DNA from: Segniliparus sp051660745 | Lineage (GTDB): Bacteria; Actinomycetota; Actinomycetes; Mycobacteriales; Mycobacteriaceae | Assembly: GCF_051660745.1 (NCBI RefSeq) | Contig: NZ_JBOFQF010000042.1 | Location: forward strand, 248,001 to 312,000 | Direction of reading: 5' to 3' | Length of the DNA stretch: 64,000 nucleotides | Shown: piece by piece, positions 1-7,711 of the stretch | Layout of the letters: the number at the start of each line of letters is the position of its first letter | Numbering within the stretch: position 1 is the first letter of the stretch | The notes under the pieces: model-generated | Told to the model about the DNA's origin: nothing | Database searches by the model: none | Seen by the model: only the letters and a program-made list of their open reading frames with translations | Program-made: the position numbers and the translations under genes

Positions 1-1002
1 CGCCATCGCTTGCGACTCCGCTTGCAAGATCGAAGCCTGATGCTGCCCCTCGGCGCGCCGGATCGCGGCTTGGCCCTCCGCCTCGGCGACCGCGACCACA
101 TCCGCCCGCAACATCGCCTGGACATGCTCGGCGCGGAGCTGCTGCACGGCGATGCCCGCCTCGATCCGAGCCGCCTCGGCGCGCTCTTTGGCAAGGAGGA
201 CGTCCTGCTCCGCCGTGGTCGACGCGAGCGAGCCCGCTTGGTCTGCGACAGCGTTCTCGGCTTCGACTTGCGCCCGCAGTTTCGCGACCTCGACGTCCCG
301 CTTCTGGACGGCCTGCGCGATGGCGATGTCGGCCTCGGCTTTGGCGACCGCGCCCGCCTGCCTGGCCTGCGAGGCTTGGATGTTCGTGTCCCGCTCCGCC
401 TCGGCCGAGCCGACGAACGCGTCGCGTTTCGCCTCGGCGATCCGCTTGCGCCCCAAGGAGCCGAGGAAGCCGTTCTCGTCGGACAGCGCGGCGATTTTGA
501 CGATGTCGACGGTGTAGCCGATCCGCGCCAGGTCCGCGCTGGCCTCCTCGACGAGCTTGCGGGTGAGCTGCTCCCGGTCGGCGTTGAGCTTCTCCATGGT
601 CGTCCTCGCCAGGATCTCGGACAGGCTGCCGGACAGGATCTCGTTGAGCTGCGCCCGCAGTTCCAGACGGTCCACGCCCAAGAAGCGCCGGATCGCGAGC
701 TCGACCGCCTCGTCGCTCGCGCCGACCGAGACCATGCCGACCGCCTCCAGGCTGACCGGCACGCCGCTGCCGGAGAGCGCCCCGTCCAGTTTGATGCGCA
801 GGTGCAGCGGCTCAAGCGTCAGATAGTCCACCCGCTCGAAGCCGGGGATTCGGAACCTGGCCCCGCCCCGGACGATCTTCGGCCTGCCGCCGCGTCCGGT
901 GAACACCCCGACTTTGTTCGGCGGCACTTTGACGTAGAGCAGGGGGACAAGGATGGCGAGCCATGCGATGGCGACCACGACGACAATGGCGATGGTCTTC
1001 AC
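1..1002 (-). CDS. Flotillin / SPFH-domain membrane protein (3' end outside window)
   Basis: The gene reads leftwards and runs off the window, so its C-terminus is missing. The first ~24 residues form a membrane segment of Ile, Val, Ala and Leu. An SPFH-type region follows, with VPPNKVGVFTGRGG just after the membrane. From about residue 185 there is a long Ala/Glu/Gln/Arg-rich stretch with many AEA and KAE steps, as in the coiled coil of flotillins. Flotillins scaffold ordered membrane microdomains. I chose the GTG at 1000-1002 because GAGAGGA lies a few bases upstream and no in-frame ATG gives the membrane segment. It sits 141 bp downstream of tyrA on the same strand. Confidence 0.85.
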   Translation of the reverse strand, partial: MKTIAIVVVVAIAWLAILVPLLYVKVPPNKVGVFTGRGGRPKIVRGGARFRIPGFERVDYLTLEPLHLRIKLDGALSGSGVPVSLEAVGMVSVGASDEAVELAIRRFLGVDRLELRAQLNEILSGSLSEILARTTMEKLNADREQLTRKLVEEASADLARIGYTVDIVKIAALSDENGFLGSLGRKRIAEAKRDAFVGSAEAERDTNIQASQARQAGAVAKAEADIAIAQAVQKRDVEVAKLRAQVEAENAVADQAGSLASTTAEQDVLLAKERAEAARIEAGIAVQQLRAEHVQAMLRADVVAVAEAEGQAAIRRAEGQHQASILQAESQAMA

Positions 1003-1143
1003 GAGCGGGATTCCTCTCGGTCTGGACCGGGCGCGCGCACCCGGCTTTTCCGGCACGCTGGGCGCGTGCGTCGCTGACGGGCGTTGCCGTCGCGAAGCAG
1101 TATAACGTTTCTATATCATTCAGCGCGCCTCCGCGCCTCGGCC

Positions 1144-2103
1144 TCAGGGCGTCCAGGACCGCAGGACCGCGCCCCGCCTTCCGGCTTCGGCGAGCCGTTC
1201 GCGCCAGTCCGGCCCTTCGAGGCCTGCCACTGCGATCTCCGGGCGGTCCTGCGCGAGCCGCTCGTACGCCGCGCGGGCGGCGTGGCCGGAGCGCACGATC
1301 GGTCCGGGCTCCCCCGTCAGCCCGAGCTTCGTCCGCGCCGCGTGCAACCGGTCCAGCGCCTCGTCCAACGCCTCGATCACCGCCGCCGTGTTGTTCGCGC
1401 ACATCGCCTCCACGAGCTCGGGGTCCGAGCCCGCCACGCGGGTGCCGTCGCGGAACGAGCCCGCGGCGAGGCCGAGCGCCAGCTCGCCGCCCGCAGCGCC
1501 GGTGTTCGCCAGAGCCGCCGCGAGCAGATGCGGCAAGTGCGAGATCCGGGCCACCGCCCGGTCGTGCTCGGCGGCGAGCGCGGGCACGACCACCGCGCCC
1601 AGCCCCAAAGCCAGCATCGCCACCTGGGCGAAGCCCTCCTTCGACACCCCCTCGTCCACGCTCACCACCCATGCGGCCCCCTGGAACAACGTCGGGTCGG
1701 CGGCCTCCCATCCGCTGTTCGCGGTTCCCGCCATCGGGTGCCCGCCGACGAACCGTCCGGCCAGGCCGTGCTCCTCGGCAGAGGCGAGGACCGAGGCCTT
1801 GACGCTGCCGACGTCGGTCACGACGCAGGAGCCGCCGAACGCGGCGATCCGCGCGAACACTCCCCCGATCGCCTGCATCGGCGTCGCCACCACGATCACC
1901 GCCCGGCTCAGCTCGGCCTGTTTGAGCGCGCTCTCCAGCTCGCCGAAGACGGTGAACCCCGCCGCCCGCGCGGCTTCGAAGGTCCGCGCCGAGCGCACGT
2001 ACCCGAACGCCTCGCGCCCGGCGGCCGCAGCGGCTTTGACCACAGAGCCGCCGATCTGCCCGAGCCCGATGACGCAAACGGGGGAAGCGGCGGAGATCGT
2101 CAT
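1144..2103 (-). CDS. tyrA: Prephenate dehydrogenase
   Basis: The enzyme oxidatively decarboxylates prephenate to 4-hydroxyphenylpyruvate in tyrosine synthesis. The Rossmann motif GLGQIGG is at the N-terminus (residues ~13-19), and GGHPMAGTANSGW in the middle carries the catalytic His region of the TyrA family. At ~319 residues it has family length without an added ACT domain of normal size. The ATG at 2101-2103 is preferred; a GTG two codons upstream is also possible. It diverges from the tadA-associated gene, the same neighbourhood as Rv3754/Rv3753c/Rv3752c of M. tuberculosis. Confidence 0.93.
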   Translation of the reverse strand: MTISAASPVCVIGLGQIGGSVVKAAAAAGREAFGYVRSARTFEAARAAGFTVFGELESALKQAELSRAVIVVATPMQAIGGVFARIAAFGGSCVVTDVGSVKASVLASAEEHGLAGRFVGGHPMAGTANSGWEAADPTLFQGAAWVVSVDEGVSKEGFAQVAMLALGLGAVVVPALAAEHDRAVARISHLPHLLAAALANTGAAGGELALGLAAGSFRDGTRVAGSDPELVEAMCANNTAAVIEALDEALDRLHAARTKLGLTGEPGPIVRSGHAARAAYERLAQDRPEIAVAGLEGPDWRERLAEAGRRGAVLRSWTP

Positions 2104-2176
2104 ACCCACCAGGCTCTCATGCCGGGGCCGGCTGCCCGTACGGAGAGGCGGGAGAGCGCTCCACAGGCAATCCGGC

Positions 2177-2182
2177 TACCGT
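2177..2182 (+). promoter_or_regulatory. -10 box of a probable leaderless promoter for the tadA-associated gene
   Basis: TACCGT is followed by seven bases and then the ATG of the next gene, so the transcript probably starts at or next to the start codon. There is no Shine-Dalgarno sequence between them. Confidence 0.5.
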
Positions 2183-2189
2183 AGATCCC

Positions 2190-2720
2190 ATGTCGTCACA
2201 AGAGGCCCAAGGGCTCACCGGACTCGGGGTCGCGGTCCTGCGCGAAGAGGGGCGTTGGCGCGTGCTCGGCTTGTCGCCCAAAGTGCTCACGAGCCTTCGG
2301 GAGGCCGAGCGGGAATTGCGCGAGCTGCGCAGCACAGGCGCGGCGTTCGGCCTGATCAACGTGGACGACGAGTTCTTCGTCGTCGTCCGGCCGGGACCTG
2401 GCGGGTCGCGGCTCCTGCTCTCGGACGCGACGGCGGCGCTCGACTACGACCTGGCGGCCGACGTGCTCGACGAGCTGCATGTGGAGATCCCCGACCCCGA
2501 CGAGCTCGACGACGACGAGGAGCCGTGGGCGGAGGGGGACTTCTCCATCCTCGAGGACCTCGGCCTGCCGGAGTCCGTGCTCGGCCTCATCGTCTCCGAG
2601 TCCGACGAGCTCTACGCGGACGAGCAGCTCGCCGCGCTCGCCCGGCAGCTCGGGTTCGAGGAGGAGCTCGCCGACTTCGAGCAGAAGTCCGAGAAAGCCG
2701 ACAACAACCGCCGCACGTGA
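2190..2720 (+). CDS. tRNA adenosine deaminase-associated protein
   Basis: This 176-residue acidic protein belongs to the actinobacterial family encoded immediately before tadA (Rv3753c type). It shows an N-terminal beta-rich region (GLGVAVLREEGRWRVLGL), a central FFVVVRPGPGG segment, and a very acidic middle with runs of Asp and Glu. No catalytic motif is visible and its biochemical role is not known. The stop codon overlaps the GTG of tadA (GTGA), so the two are translationally coupled, and it may act with the deaminase. Confidence 0.88.
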   Translation: MSSQEAQGLTGLGVAVLREEGRWRVLGLSPKVLTSLREAERELRELRSTGAAFGLINVDDEFFVVVRPGPGGSRLLLSDATAALDYDLAADVLDELHVEIPDPDELDDDEEPWAEGDFSILEDLGLPESVLGLIVSESDELYADEQLAALARQLGFEEELADFEQKSEKADNNRRT

Positions 2721-3223
2721 CCGAGATCCTGCGAGACGGCGCGCTGCCCGAGGCCGTGCTGCCCGAAGACCCCGACGAGGCGCTCGTCCGCGCGGCGCTG
2801 GCCGCGGCCTCGGCGGCGGGCGAGCTGGACGTGCCGGTCGGCGCCGTTGTCTTCGGCCCCGACGGCTCCGAGCTGGCCCGGGCCGCGAACGCGAGGGAGG
2901 CGCTGGGCGATCCCACCGCGCATGCGGAAATCCTTGCCCTGCGCCGCGCCGCCGCAGTGCTCGGCGACGGCTGGCGCCTCGTCGACTGCACGCTGGCGGT
3001 GACGCTGGAGCCCTGCACGATGTGCGCGGGCGCGGCGGTGAACGCCCGGATCGGGCGGATCGTCTTCGGCGCGTGGGAGCCCAAGACCGGGGCCGCGGGC
3101 TCGCTGTGGGACGTGGTGACCGACCCCCGGCTCAACCACCGCCCCCTCGTGCGCCCCGGGGTGCTCGAAGCAGAGTGCGCCGAACTCACCCGCAGCTTCT
3201 TCCGCAAGCTCAGGGCGAAATAA
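2717..3223 (+). CDS. tadA: tRNA-specific adenosine deaminase (A34 to inosine)
   Basis: The product (168 residues) is a cytidine/adenosine deaminase-fold zinc enzyme. The zinc and proton-shuttle motif is HAEI, and the second half of the zinc site is PCTMC, followed by NARIGRIVFGA, typical of TadA. It converts the wobble adenosine of tRNA-Arg(ACG) to inosine. The start is the GTG at 2717, which overlaps the upstream stop codon; the reading frame is open far upstream, but similarity begins here. It is followed by tRNA-Ser as in mycobacteria. Confidence 0.93.
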   Translation: MTEILRDGALPEAVLPEDPDEALVRAALAAASAAGELDVPVGAVVFGPDGSELARAANAREALGDPTAHAEILALRRAAAVLGDGWRLVDCTLAVTLEPCTMCAGAAVNARIGRIVFGAWEPKTGAAGSLWDVVTDPRLNHRPLVRPGVLEAECAELTRSFFRKLRAK

Positions 3224-3296
3224 CAAGCGCGGCGACTGGGCCCTTGCGCAGCATTGCGGGGCGCCCTTGCGGGGGAGCCCGACGCCCGAAACCAGT

Positions 3297-3326
3297 TTGA
3301 ACAACCCCGCCGGGTCGTGTAAAGTC
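3297..3326 (+). promoter_or_regulatory. Promoter of the tRNA-Ser gene
   Basis: TTGAAA (3297-3302) and TAAAGT (3321-3326) are separated by 18 bases, close to the housekeeping sigma consensus. The tRNA begins 10 bases after the -10 box. Confidence 0.6.
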
Positions 3327-3335
3327 CACCGCTTG

Positions 3336-3422
3336 GTGGCGTGTCCGAGCGGCCTAAGGAGCACGCCTCGAAAGCGTGTGAGGTGAAAGCCTCCGAGGGT
3401 TCAAATCCCTCCGCCACCGCCA
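3336..3422 (+). tRNA. tRNA-Ser (anticodon CGA)
   Basis: The acceptor stem GGTGGCG pairs with CGCCACC, the anticodon stem CACGC pairs with GCGTG, and the loop CTCGAAA gives anticodon CGA at 3369-3371 (reads UCG). A long variable arm and the T-loop sequence GGTTCAAATCC are present, and the 3' CCA is encoded (3420-3422). Confidence 0.95.
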
Positions 3423-3483
3423 AGTCTTCACGGCTTGAACCGCGAACCCGCCTTTGCGATCGACGCTCGTGGACACAGATGAA

Positions 3484-3517
3484 AAATCCCCGCCCCGGAC
3501 GCCCGGGGCGGGGATTT
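3484..3517. terminator. Bidirectional rho-independent terminator
   Basis: A perfect 13-bp inverted repeat (3484-3496 and 3505-3517) with an 8-base loop ends in ATTT on the right and begins with a run of A on the left. It lies between the tRNA and the convergent hydrolase gene and could serve both. Confidence 0.7.
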
Positions 3518-3552
3518 CTGCTTTCCGTCCGCCATACGGCCGCGCCGAGAGA

Positions 3553-4473
3553 TCAGACGCGCACGGCCCGGGCCGCAGGAGAAGTGGCGAGATACGCGAC
3601 CGCTTGCGCCGTGTTGCCCTCCCGCTCGGGGGAGTAGCGAGGGTTGAACAGGCGCCCGACCGCGGCCAGCACCGAGCGCAAGCGCGGCGTCGCCCCCTTT
3701 TTGCCCGCTTTGTGCGACTCCCAGAACACTCGGGCATAGCCGGCGTCCGGCATGCTCGGGTCGTGACGCACGAGATACTTCATGCCTCGGAACACGAGCG
3801 CGATAAGACCCGCGCTCGCGCACAGGCCCAGGAGCAACCGCATCGGATACGGGGCGCCGAAGTACTGCGCGACGTTGTACGCGACGTGCCGGTGCTCGAT
3901 CTCCTCAGCCCCGTGCCAGCGGAACAGGTCGCTCAATGCCGGATCGGCCCCGAACTCCTCCCACCGGGAGTTGAGCACCCAATTGCCGAGCACCGCCGTG
4001 AAGTGCTCGACGGCTGCGACCAAGAACAGCGACGTGACCACCGCGCGTTTGCGCATGTCGGGCTCCGCCTCGTCGATCAATCTGCCAAGGCGCCCGAACA
4101 ACCACTCCATCTGCCTGACGAACGGCGCCGGATCGACGCCGTGCGACTGCAGATACTCCGTCATCGCGTCGTCATGACATCTGGCGTGTATCGCCTCTTG
4201 GCCCATAAAACCCCGGACCTGCTCGATCAGCTCCTGGTCCTTGACATACTCCAACGACTCGGCGAGGACTTTGCAGAACCAACGCTCGCCTGCGGGAAGG
4301 ATCAGGTGGAGGCTCGAGTAGCTGTGCGAGGCGTACGGCTCGCCAGGGATCCAATGCAGCGGCGACCGCGAGAGGTCGAACCGGACGTCCCTCGGACGTA
4401 ACGCGATCTCCCCCGTGGCGAAATCGTCAAACCCCGGCCCCATGGACGAGGCGGTTGAAAATGATGCGGGCAT
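3553..4473 (-). CDS. Metal-dependent hydrolase, PF10118 type (paralogue 1)
   Basis: This ~306-residue protein belongs to the predicted metal-dependent hydrolase family (COG3687). It has a ferritin-like set of acidic and His residues: QEAIHARCH, VEHF and WHGAEEIEHRHVAY, which look like metal ligands. The substrate is not known. A hydrophobic segment (residues ~205-225) may touch the membrane. I prefer the ATG at 4471-4473, preceded by GGAGGA at five bases, over the ATG at 4500, which lies inside a palindrome. A closely related paralogue is at 5468-6391; both start their conserved part with EIALRPRDVRFD. Confidence 0.8.
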   Translation of the reverse strand: MPASFSTASSMGPGFDDFATGEIALRPRDVRFDLSRSPLHWIPGEPYASHSYSSLHLILPAGERWFCKVLAESLEYVKDQELIEQVRGFMGQEAIHARCHDDAMTEYLQSHGVDPAPFVRQMEWLFGRLGRLIDEAEPDMRKRAVVTSLFLVAAVEHFTAVLGNWVLNSRWEEFGADPALSDLFRWHGAEEIEHRHVAYNVAQYFGAPYPMRLLLGLCASAGLIALVFRGMKYLVRHDPSMPDAGYARVFWESHKAGKKGATPRLRSVLAAVGRLFNPRYSPEREGNTAQAVAYLATSPAARAVRV

Positions 4474-4495
4474 AACGTCCTCCAGCCGGATCCAT

Positions 4496-4522
4496 GCCAT
4501 ATGGAATATGGCATATATTATA
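4496..4522 (-). promoter_or_regulatory. Candidate promoter and palindromic operator upstream of hydrolase 1
   Basis: On the minus strand TATAAT (4522-4517) is a consensus -10 box. Just downstream, 4496-4512 reads GCCATATGGAATATGGC, a 7-3-7 inverted repeat covering the expected transcription start. A TetR-like repressor could bind there; none is next to it. Confidence 0.5.
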
Positions 4523-4593
4523 TGACGTACAGGTCACATAGTAGCCAGAGTCACACTTCGGCGCAACCCCCGCCCGGACGAAGACGTGCCCCC

Positions 4594-5343
4594 TCAGACT
4601 GGCGAATAGACCGGCCGTTTCGCCGCACGTCCGTCCCCCGAGGAGCGCCCGCGCAGCCGCCTGCCGATCCACGGGCCGCCGAACGAGCCCCACCAGCGAA
4701 GATCGGCGAGCACGCCCCGCGACGGCACCGCCCCAGGCAACGGGTCCGCCCAGCCGTCCTCGACCACGGCGCCAAGAGCCTCCGCCGCGCCCCACGCGTA
4801 CCGCTCGTGGCCGAGCGCGTTCAAATGGAGGCGGTCGCCCGACCAAGCCCGTGGGTCTTCGAACACCGAACCCGCAGGAGCGTACGGAGCCAGCGCGCCG
4901 TGCCGGGCCGCGGCGGACACGACGATCTCGTTGAGCTGTTCGCGGCGCCCGCGCAAGTACCCGGCGAGCGGAATGAGGTTGGACAGGTCGGGGGCCTGGG
5001 GGACCAAAACGACGGCCCCGCCGCGCCGGAGCGAGCCGACGAGGTCGTCGAGCGTCTCCGCGAGGCCTTCGAAATCGACCTTCGGGCGCAGGATGTCGTT
5101 GAAGCCCGCCGAGATGGTCGCGAGGTCGGGGCTCAGCTTGAGCGCCGCCTCCAGCTGCCCGTCGCGGATTTCGCGCGCCTTCTTCCCCCGCACCGCGAGG
5201 TTCGCGTACTCGACCGCCCCGTGGAGCTCGCGGAGCCGCTCGGCGAGCCGGTCGGTCCAACCGCGCGGCGTGCCGTCCGGCCACGGCGTGTCCCCCACTC
5301 CCTCGGAGTGGCTGTCACCGACCGCAACGTACCGAAAAACCAT
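4594..5343 (-). CDS. SGNH/GDSL-family hydrolase (esterase)
   Basis: The 249-residue protein has the SGNH signature blocks in order: block I GDSHSEG near the N-terminus (nucleophile Ser), block III GFND in the middle, and block V DRLHLN with the catalytic Asp and His. No signal peptide is visible, so it is probably cytoplasmic. It sits between the two paralogous PF10118 hydrolases on the same strand, which suggests a shared role in ester or lipid turnover, but this is inference. The start ATG at 5341-5343 gives MVFRYVAVGDS, typical for the family. Confidence 0.85.
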   Translation of the reverse strand: MVFRYVAVGDSHSEGVGDTPWPDGTPRGWTDRLAERLRELHGAVEYANLAVRGKKAREIRDGQLEAALKLSPDLATISAGFNDILRPKVDFEGLAETLDDLVGSLRRGGAVVLVPQAPDLSNLIPLAGYLRGRREQLNEIVVSAAARHGALAPYAPAGSVFEDPRAWSGDRLHLNALGHERYAWGAAEALGAVVEDGWADPLPGAVPSRGVLADLRWWGSFGGPWIGRRLRGRSSGDGRAAKRPVYSPV

Positions 5344-5394
5344 AACCGCCTCATGTCCGCGCTCGTCAAACCAGTTCTATACTTTGCAGCATAG

Positions 5395-5434
5395 CCGGCT
5401 TCCGGCCCCCGCCGCAGGCGGGGCCGGGAGCCGG
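5395..5434 (-). terminator. Stem-loop terminator after hydrolase 2
   Basis: Arms 5395-5413 and 5417-5434 pair over about 18 bases with one bulge and a 3-base loop. It lies between the end of the second hydrolase and the start of the esterase gene. The T tract after it is poor. Confidence 0.45.
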
Positions 5435-5467
5435 GCCGACGCGCGCGCCCGGGTTCGCCGAAACGGC

Positions 5468-6391
5468 TCAGCCGTGGAGCGCGCGGGCCGCCGGAGACGT
5501 GGCGAGGTAGGCGACCGCCTGGGCGGTGTTCCCCTCCTTCTCCGGGGTGTAGCGGGGGTTGAACAGCCGCAGCGCCGAGCCGAGCAACGTGCGGATCCGG
5601 GGGGAGGCCCCGCTCTTGCCCGCTTTGTGCAGCTCCCAGACCAAGCGCGGGTAGCCGAGGTTCGGCAGGCTCTGGTCCTGTCGGACCATGAACTTCAGCC
5701 CGCGCAGGAACAGCGCGTACAGGACGGTGCTGGCGAGCAGGCCAAGGCCGATCCGCTTGAGGTAGCTGGCCCGGAAGTACGCGGCGACGTTGAACGCGAC
5801 ATGCCGGTGCTCGACCTCTTCCGCGCCGTGCCACCGCCACAGGTCGCTCATCGCGGGGTCCGCGCCGAGCTCGTCCCAGCGGCAGTTGAGCACCCAGTCG
5901 CCGAGCACCGCCGTGAAATGCTCGATCGCCGCGACCAGCACGGCCTCGCCGATCACCGCGTTGCGCTTGCCCTCCGGGCCTTCCGCCTGGTCGATGATGG
6001 AGCCGAGCCGCCCGAACAGCCAGTCGGACTGGCGCAGGAAGGGGGCCACATCGATCCCGTGCCCGCCGAGGTACACGGCGATGGCCCCATCGTGGCTCTT
6101 GGCGTGCACGCCCTCCTGCCCCATGAACCCGAGGATCTCCTCGCGCAGCCGCTCGTCCTTGACATACTCAAGCGCGTCGGTGAAGACCTTGCAGAACCAG
6201 CGCTCCCCGGCGGGGAGCGCCAAGTTGAACCCCGTCAGGAAGTGCGACGCGTACGGCTCGCCCGGAATCCAATGCAGCGGCGACTTGGTGAAGTCGAACC
6301 GCACATCCCTCGGGCGCAGCGCGATCTCATGCGTCGCGAACTCGTCGCTGGACGAAGCCGTTTCCACCGTTGCCGTTCGGTCTTTCAGCAT
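5468..6391 (-). CDS. Metal-dependent hydrolase, PF10118 type (paralogue 2)
   Basis: This ~307-residue paralogue of the gene at 3553 shares the same phrases: EIALRPRDVRFDFTKSPLHWIPGEPYASHF, cut here into known conserved pieces HEIALRPRDVRF and HWIPGEPYASHF, then GQEGVHAKSH, IEHF and WHGAEEVEHRHVAF as candidate metal ligands. The start is the ATG at 6389-6391 (MLKDRT), with GAGGAG nine bases upstream. A longer reading would overlap the divergent mdh gene and is rejected. The promoter region 6430-6470 is AT-rich with TACAAT as a possible -10 box. Confidence 0.8.
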   Translation of the reverse strand: MLKDRTATVETASSSDEFATHEIALRPRDVRFDFTKSPLHWIPGEPYASHFLTGFNLALPAGERWFCKVFTDALEYVKDERLREEILGFMGQEGVHAKSHDGAIAVYLGGHGIDVAPFLRQSDWLFGRLGSIIDQAEGPEGKRNAVIGEAVLVAAIEHFTAVLGDWVLNCRWDELGADPAMSDLWRWHGAEEVEHRHVAFNVAAYFRASYLKRIGLGLLASTVLYALFLRGLKFMVRQDQSLPNLGYPRLVWELHKAGKSGASPRIRTLLGSALRLFNPRYTPEKEGNTAQAVAYLATSPAARALHG

Positions 6392-6532
6392 CTCATGCTC
6401 CTCAGGGAAGGAAAGAGCGGGCCTGCCCGCCGCTCGCTTTACATTTGATTGTATTTGTACATGACTGTAGCACACATCACCCCGATGCGGAACCCCTCCG
6501 TCGAATCTCCCCGCCCTGTCGGAGCCCGGGAG

Positions 6533-6538
6533 TAGCCT
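6533..6538 (+). promoter_or_regulatory. -10 box of a probable leaderless mdh promoter
   Basis: TAGCCT lies seven bases before the ATG of mdh, with no ribosome binding site between. Confidence 0.45.
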
Positions 6539-6545
6539 CGTCCTT

Positions 6546-7610
6546 ATGAGCCGTGAGCCATCCGAAGACACCGCTCCCGCCGTCGTCACAGTCACTGGCG
6601 CGGCCGGGAACATCGGTTACGCGGCGTTGTTCCGGATCGCCTCCGGCGCGATGCTCGGCCCGCGCCGCAGGATCGCGCTGCGGCTTTTGGAGATCCCTGC
6701 GGCGGTCCGCGCCGCCGAGGGCGTCGCCATGGAGCTCGCGGACAGCGCGTTCGAGCTGCTGGACTCGGTCGAGGTGCACGACGACCCCGCCAAGGCCTTC
6801 GACGGCGCGAGCTTCGCGCTGCTCATCGGGGCGAAGCCGAGGACGCAGGGGATGGAGCGGGCCGACCTCCTCCAGGCCAACAGCGGCATCTTCGGGCCGC
6901 AAGGCCGCGCGCTGAACGAGGGCGCCGCGGAGGATGTGCGCGTGGTCGTCGTCGGCAACCCGGCGAACACCAACGCGCTGATCGCGCTGAGCCACGCCCC
7001 GGACATTCCGCCGGAGCGGTTCACCGCGCTCACCCGGCTCGACCACAACCGCGCACTGGCGCAGCTCGCCGCGAAGGCGGCGGTCCCGCTCGCCGAAGTC
7101 TCCAGGGTGAGCATCTGGGGGAACCACTCCAGCACGCAGTACCCGGACATCTTCCACGCGCGGGCCGGATGGCTGACGGGCGAACAGCTCGCCGCCGACC
7201 GGGCCTGGCTCGCCGAGGAGTTCGTCCCCGCGGTCGCGAAACGCGGAGCCGCGATCATCGACGCGCGCGGCGTCTCCTCGGCAGGCTCTGCGGCTTCCGC
7301 CGCGATCGACCACCTCCGGGACTGGGCGCTCGGAAGAGACTTCGCTTTGTCTCAATCGCCGACAGGCTCGGCTTTGTCTCAATCGCCGACAGGCTGGGGC
7401 GACGACTGGACCTCGGTCGCGCTGCCCTCCCCCGGAGCATACGGCGTGCCGGAGGGCTTGGTGAGCTCGTTCCCCGCGCGGTCGGTCGCAGGCGAATGGC
7501 TCATCGTGGAGGGACTTTCGATCAACGAGTTCTCCCGCGCGAGGATCGACGCGTCCGTCGCGGAGCTCGTCGCCGAGCGGGACGCGGTGCGCGCGCTCGG
7601 GCTGGTCTAG
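6546..7610 (+). CDS. mdh: Malate dehydrogenase with an in-frame repeat insertion
   Basis: The enzyme interconverts malate and oxaloacetate with NAD in the TCA cycle. It has the NAD motif VTGAAGNIGY at residues ~16-25, substrate Arg region AKPRTQGMERADLL, and the catalytic LTRLDHNR and IWGNHSSTQYPD motifs. At 354 residues it is about 20-25 longer than usual. The extra length lies between RDWALG and DDWTSVALP, where ALSQSPTG occurs twice, encoded by a tandem 27-bp repeat. The insertion is in a loop after the catalytic His, so activity is probably kept. Confidence 0.93.
   Translation: MSREPSEDTAPAVVTVTGAAGNIGYAALFRIASGAMLGPRRRIALRLLEIPAAVRAAEGVAMELADSAFELLDSVEVHDDPAKAFDGASFALLIGAKPRTQGMERADLLQANSGIFGPQGRALNEGAAEDVRVVVVGNPANTNALIALSHAPDIPPERFTALTRLDHNRALAQLAAKAAVPLAEVSRVSIWGNHSSTQYPDIFHARAGWLTGEQLAADRAWLAEEFVPAVAKRGAAIIDARGVSSAGSAASAAIDHLRDWALGRDFALSQSPTGSALSQSPTGWGDDWTSVALPSPGAYGVPEGLVSSFPARSVAGEWLIVEGLSINEFSRARIDASVAELVAERDAVRALGLV
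7344..7395 (+). repeat. Two-copy 27-bp tandem repeat inside mdh
   Basis: Identical 25-bp units at 7344-7368 and 7371-7395 are separated by CG. They encode ALSQSPTG twice. The repeat keeps the mdh frame open. Confidence 0.9.
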
Positions 7611-7711
7611 GGGTTACGCCTGCGGGACGGATTCAAGGCAACAGGCCGCGGCGCATACGGCGGCGGTGTGGGTACGCGAGCGGCCGATAACGCAGAAGAC
7701 CGCCCGCCGGG

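Noticed and set aside
10..1077. A 355-codon plus-strand frame at the left edge
   Set aside because: The minus strand encodes a flotillin with membrane segment and coiled coil; the plus frame has no recognisable features.
5468..6613. Longer 381-residue reading of hydrolase 2
   Set aside because: It would overlap the divergent mdh gene, and the ATG at 6391 has a good ribosome binding site.
7344..7395. Possible CRISPR-like or attachment-site repeat in mdh
   Set aside because: Only two adjacent units with a two-base spacer inside a coding frame; no array, cas genes or integrase.
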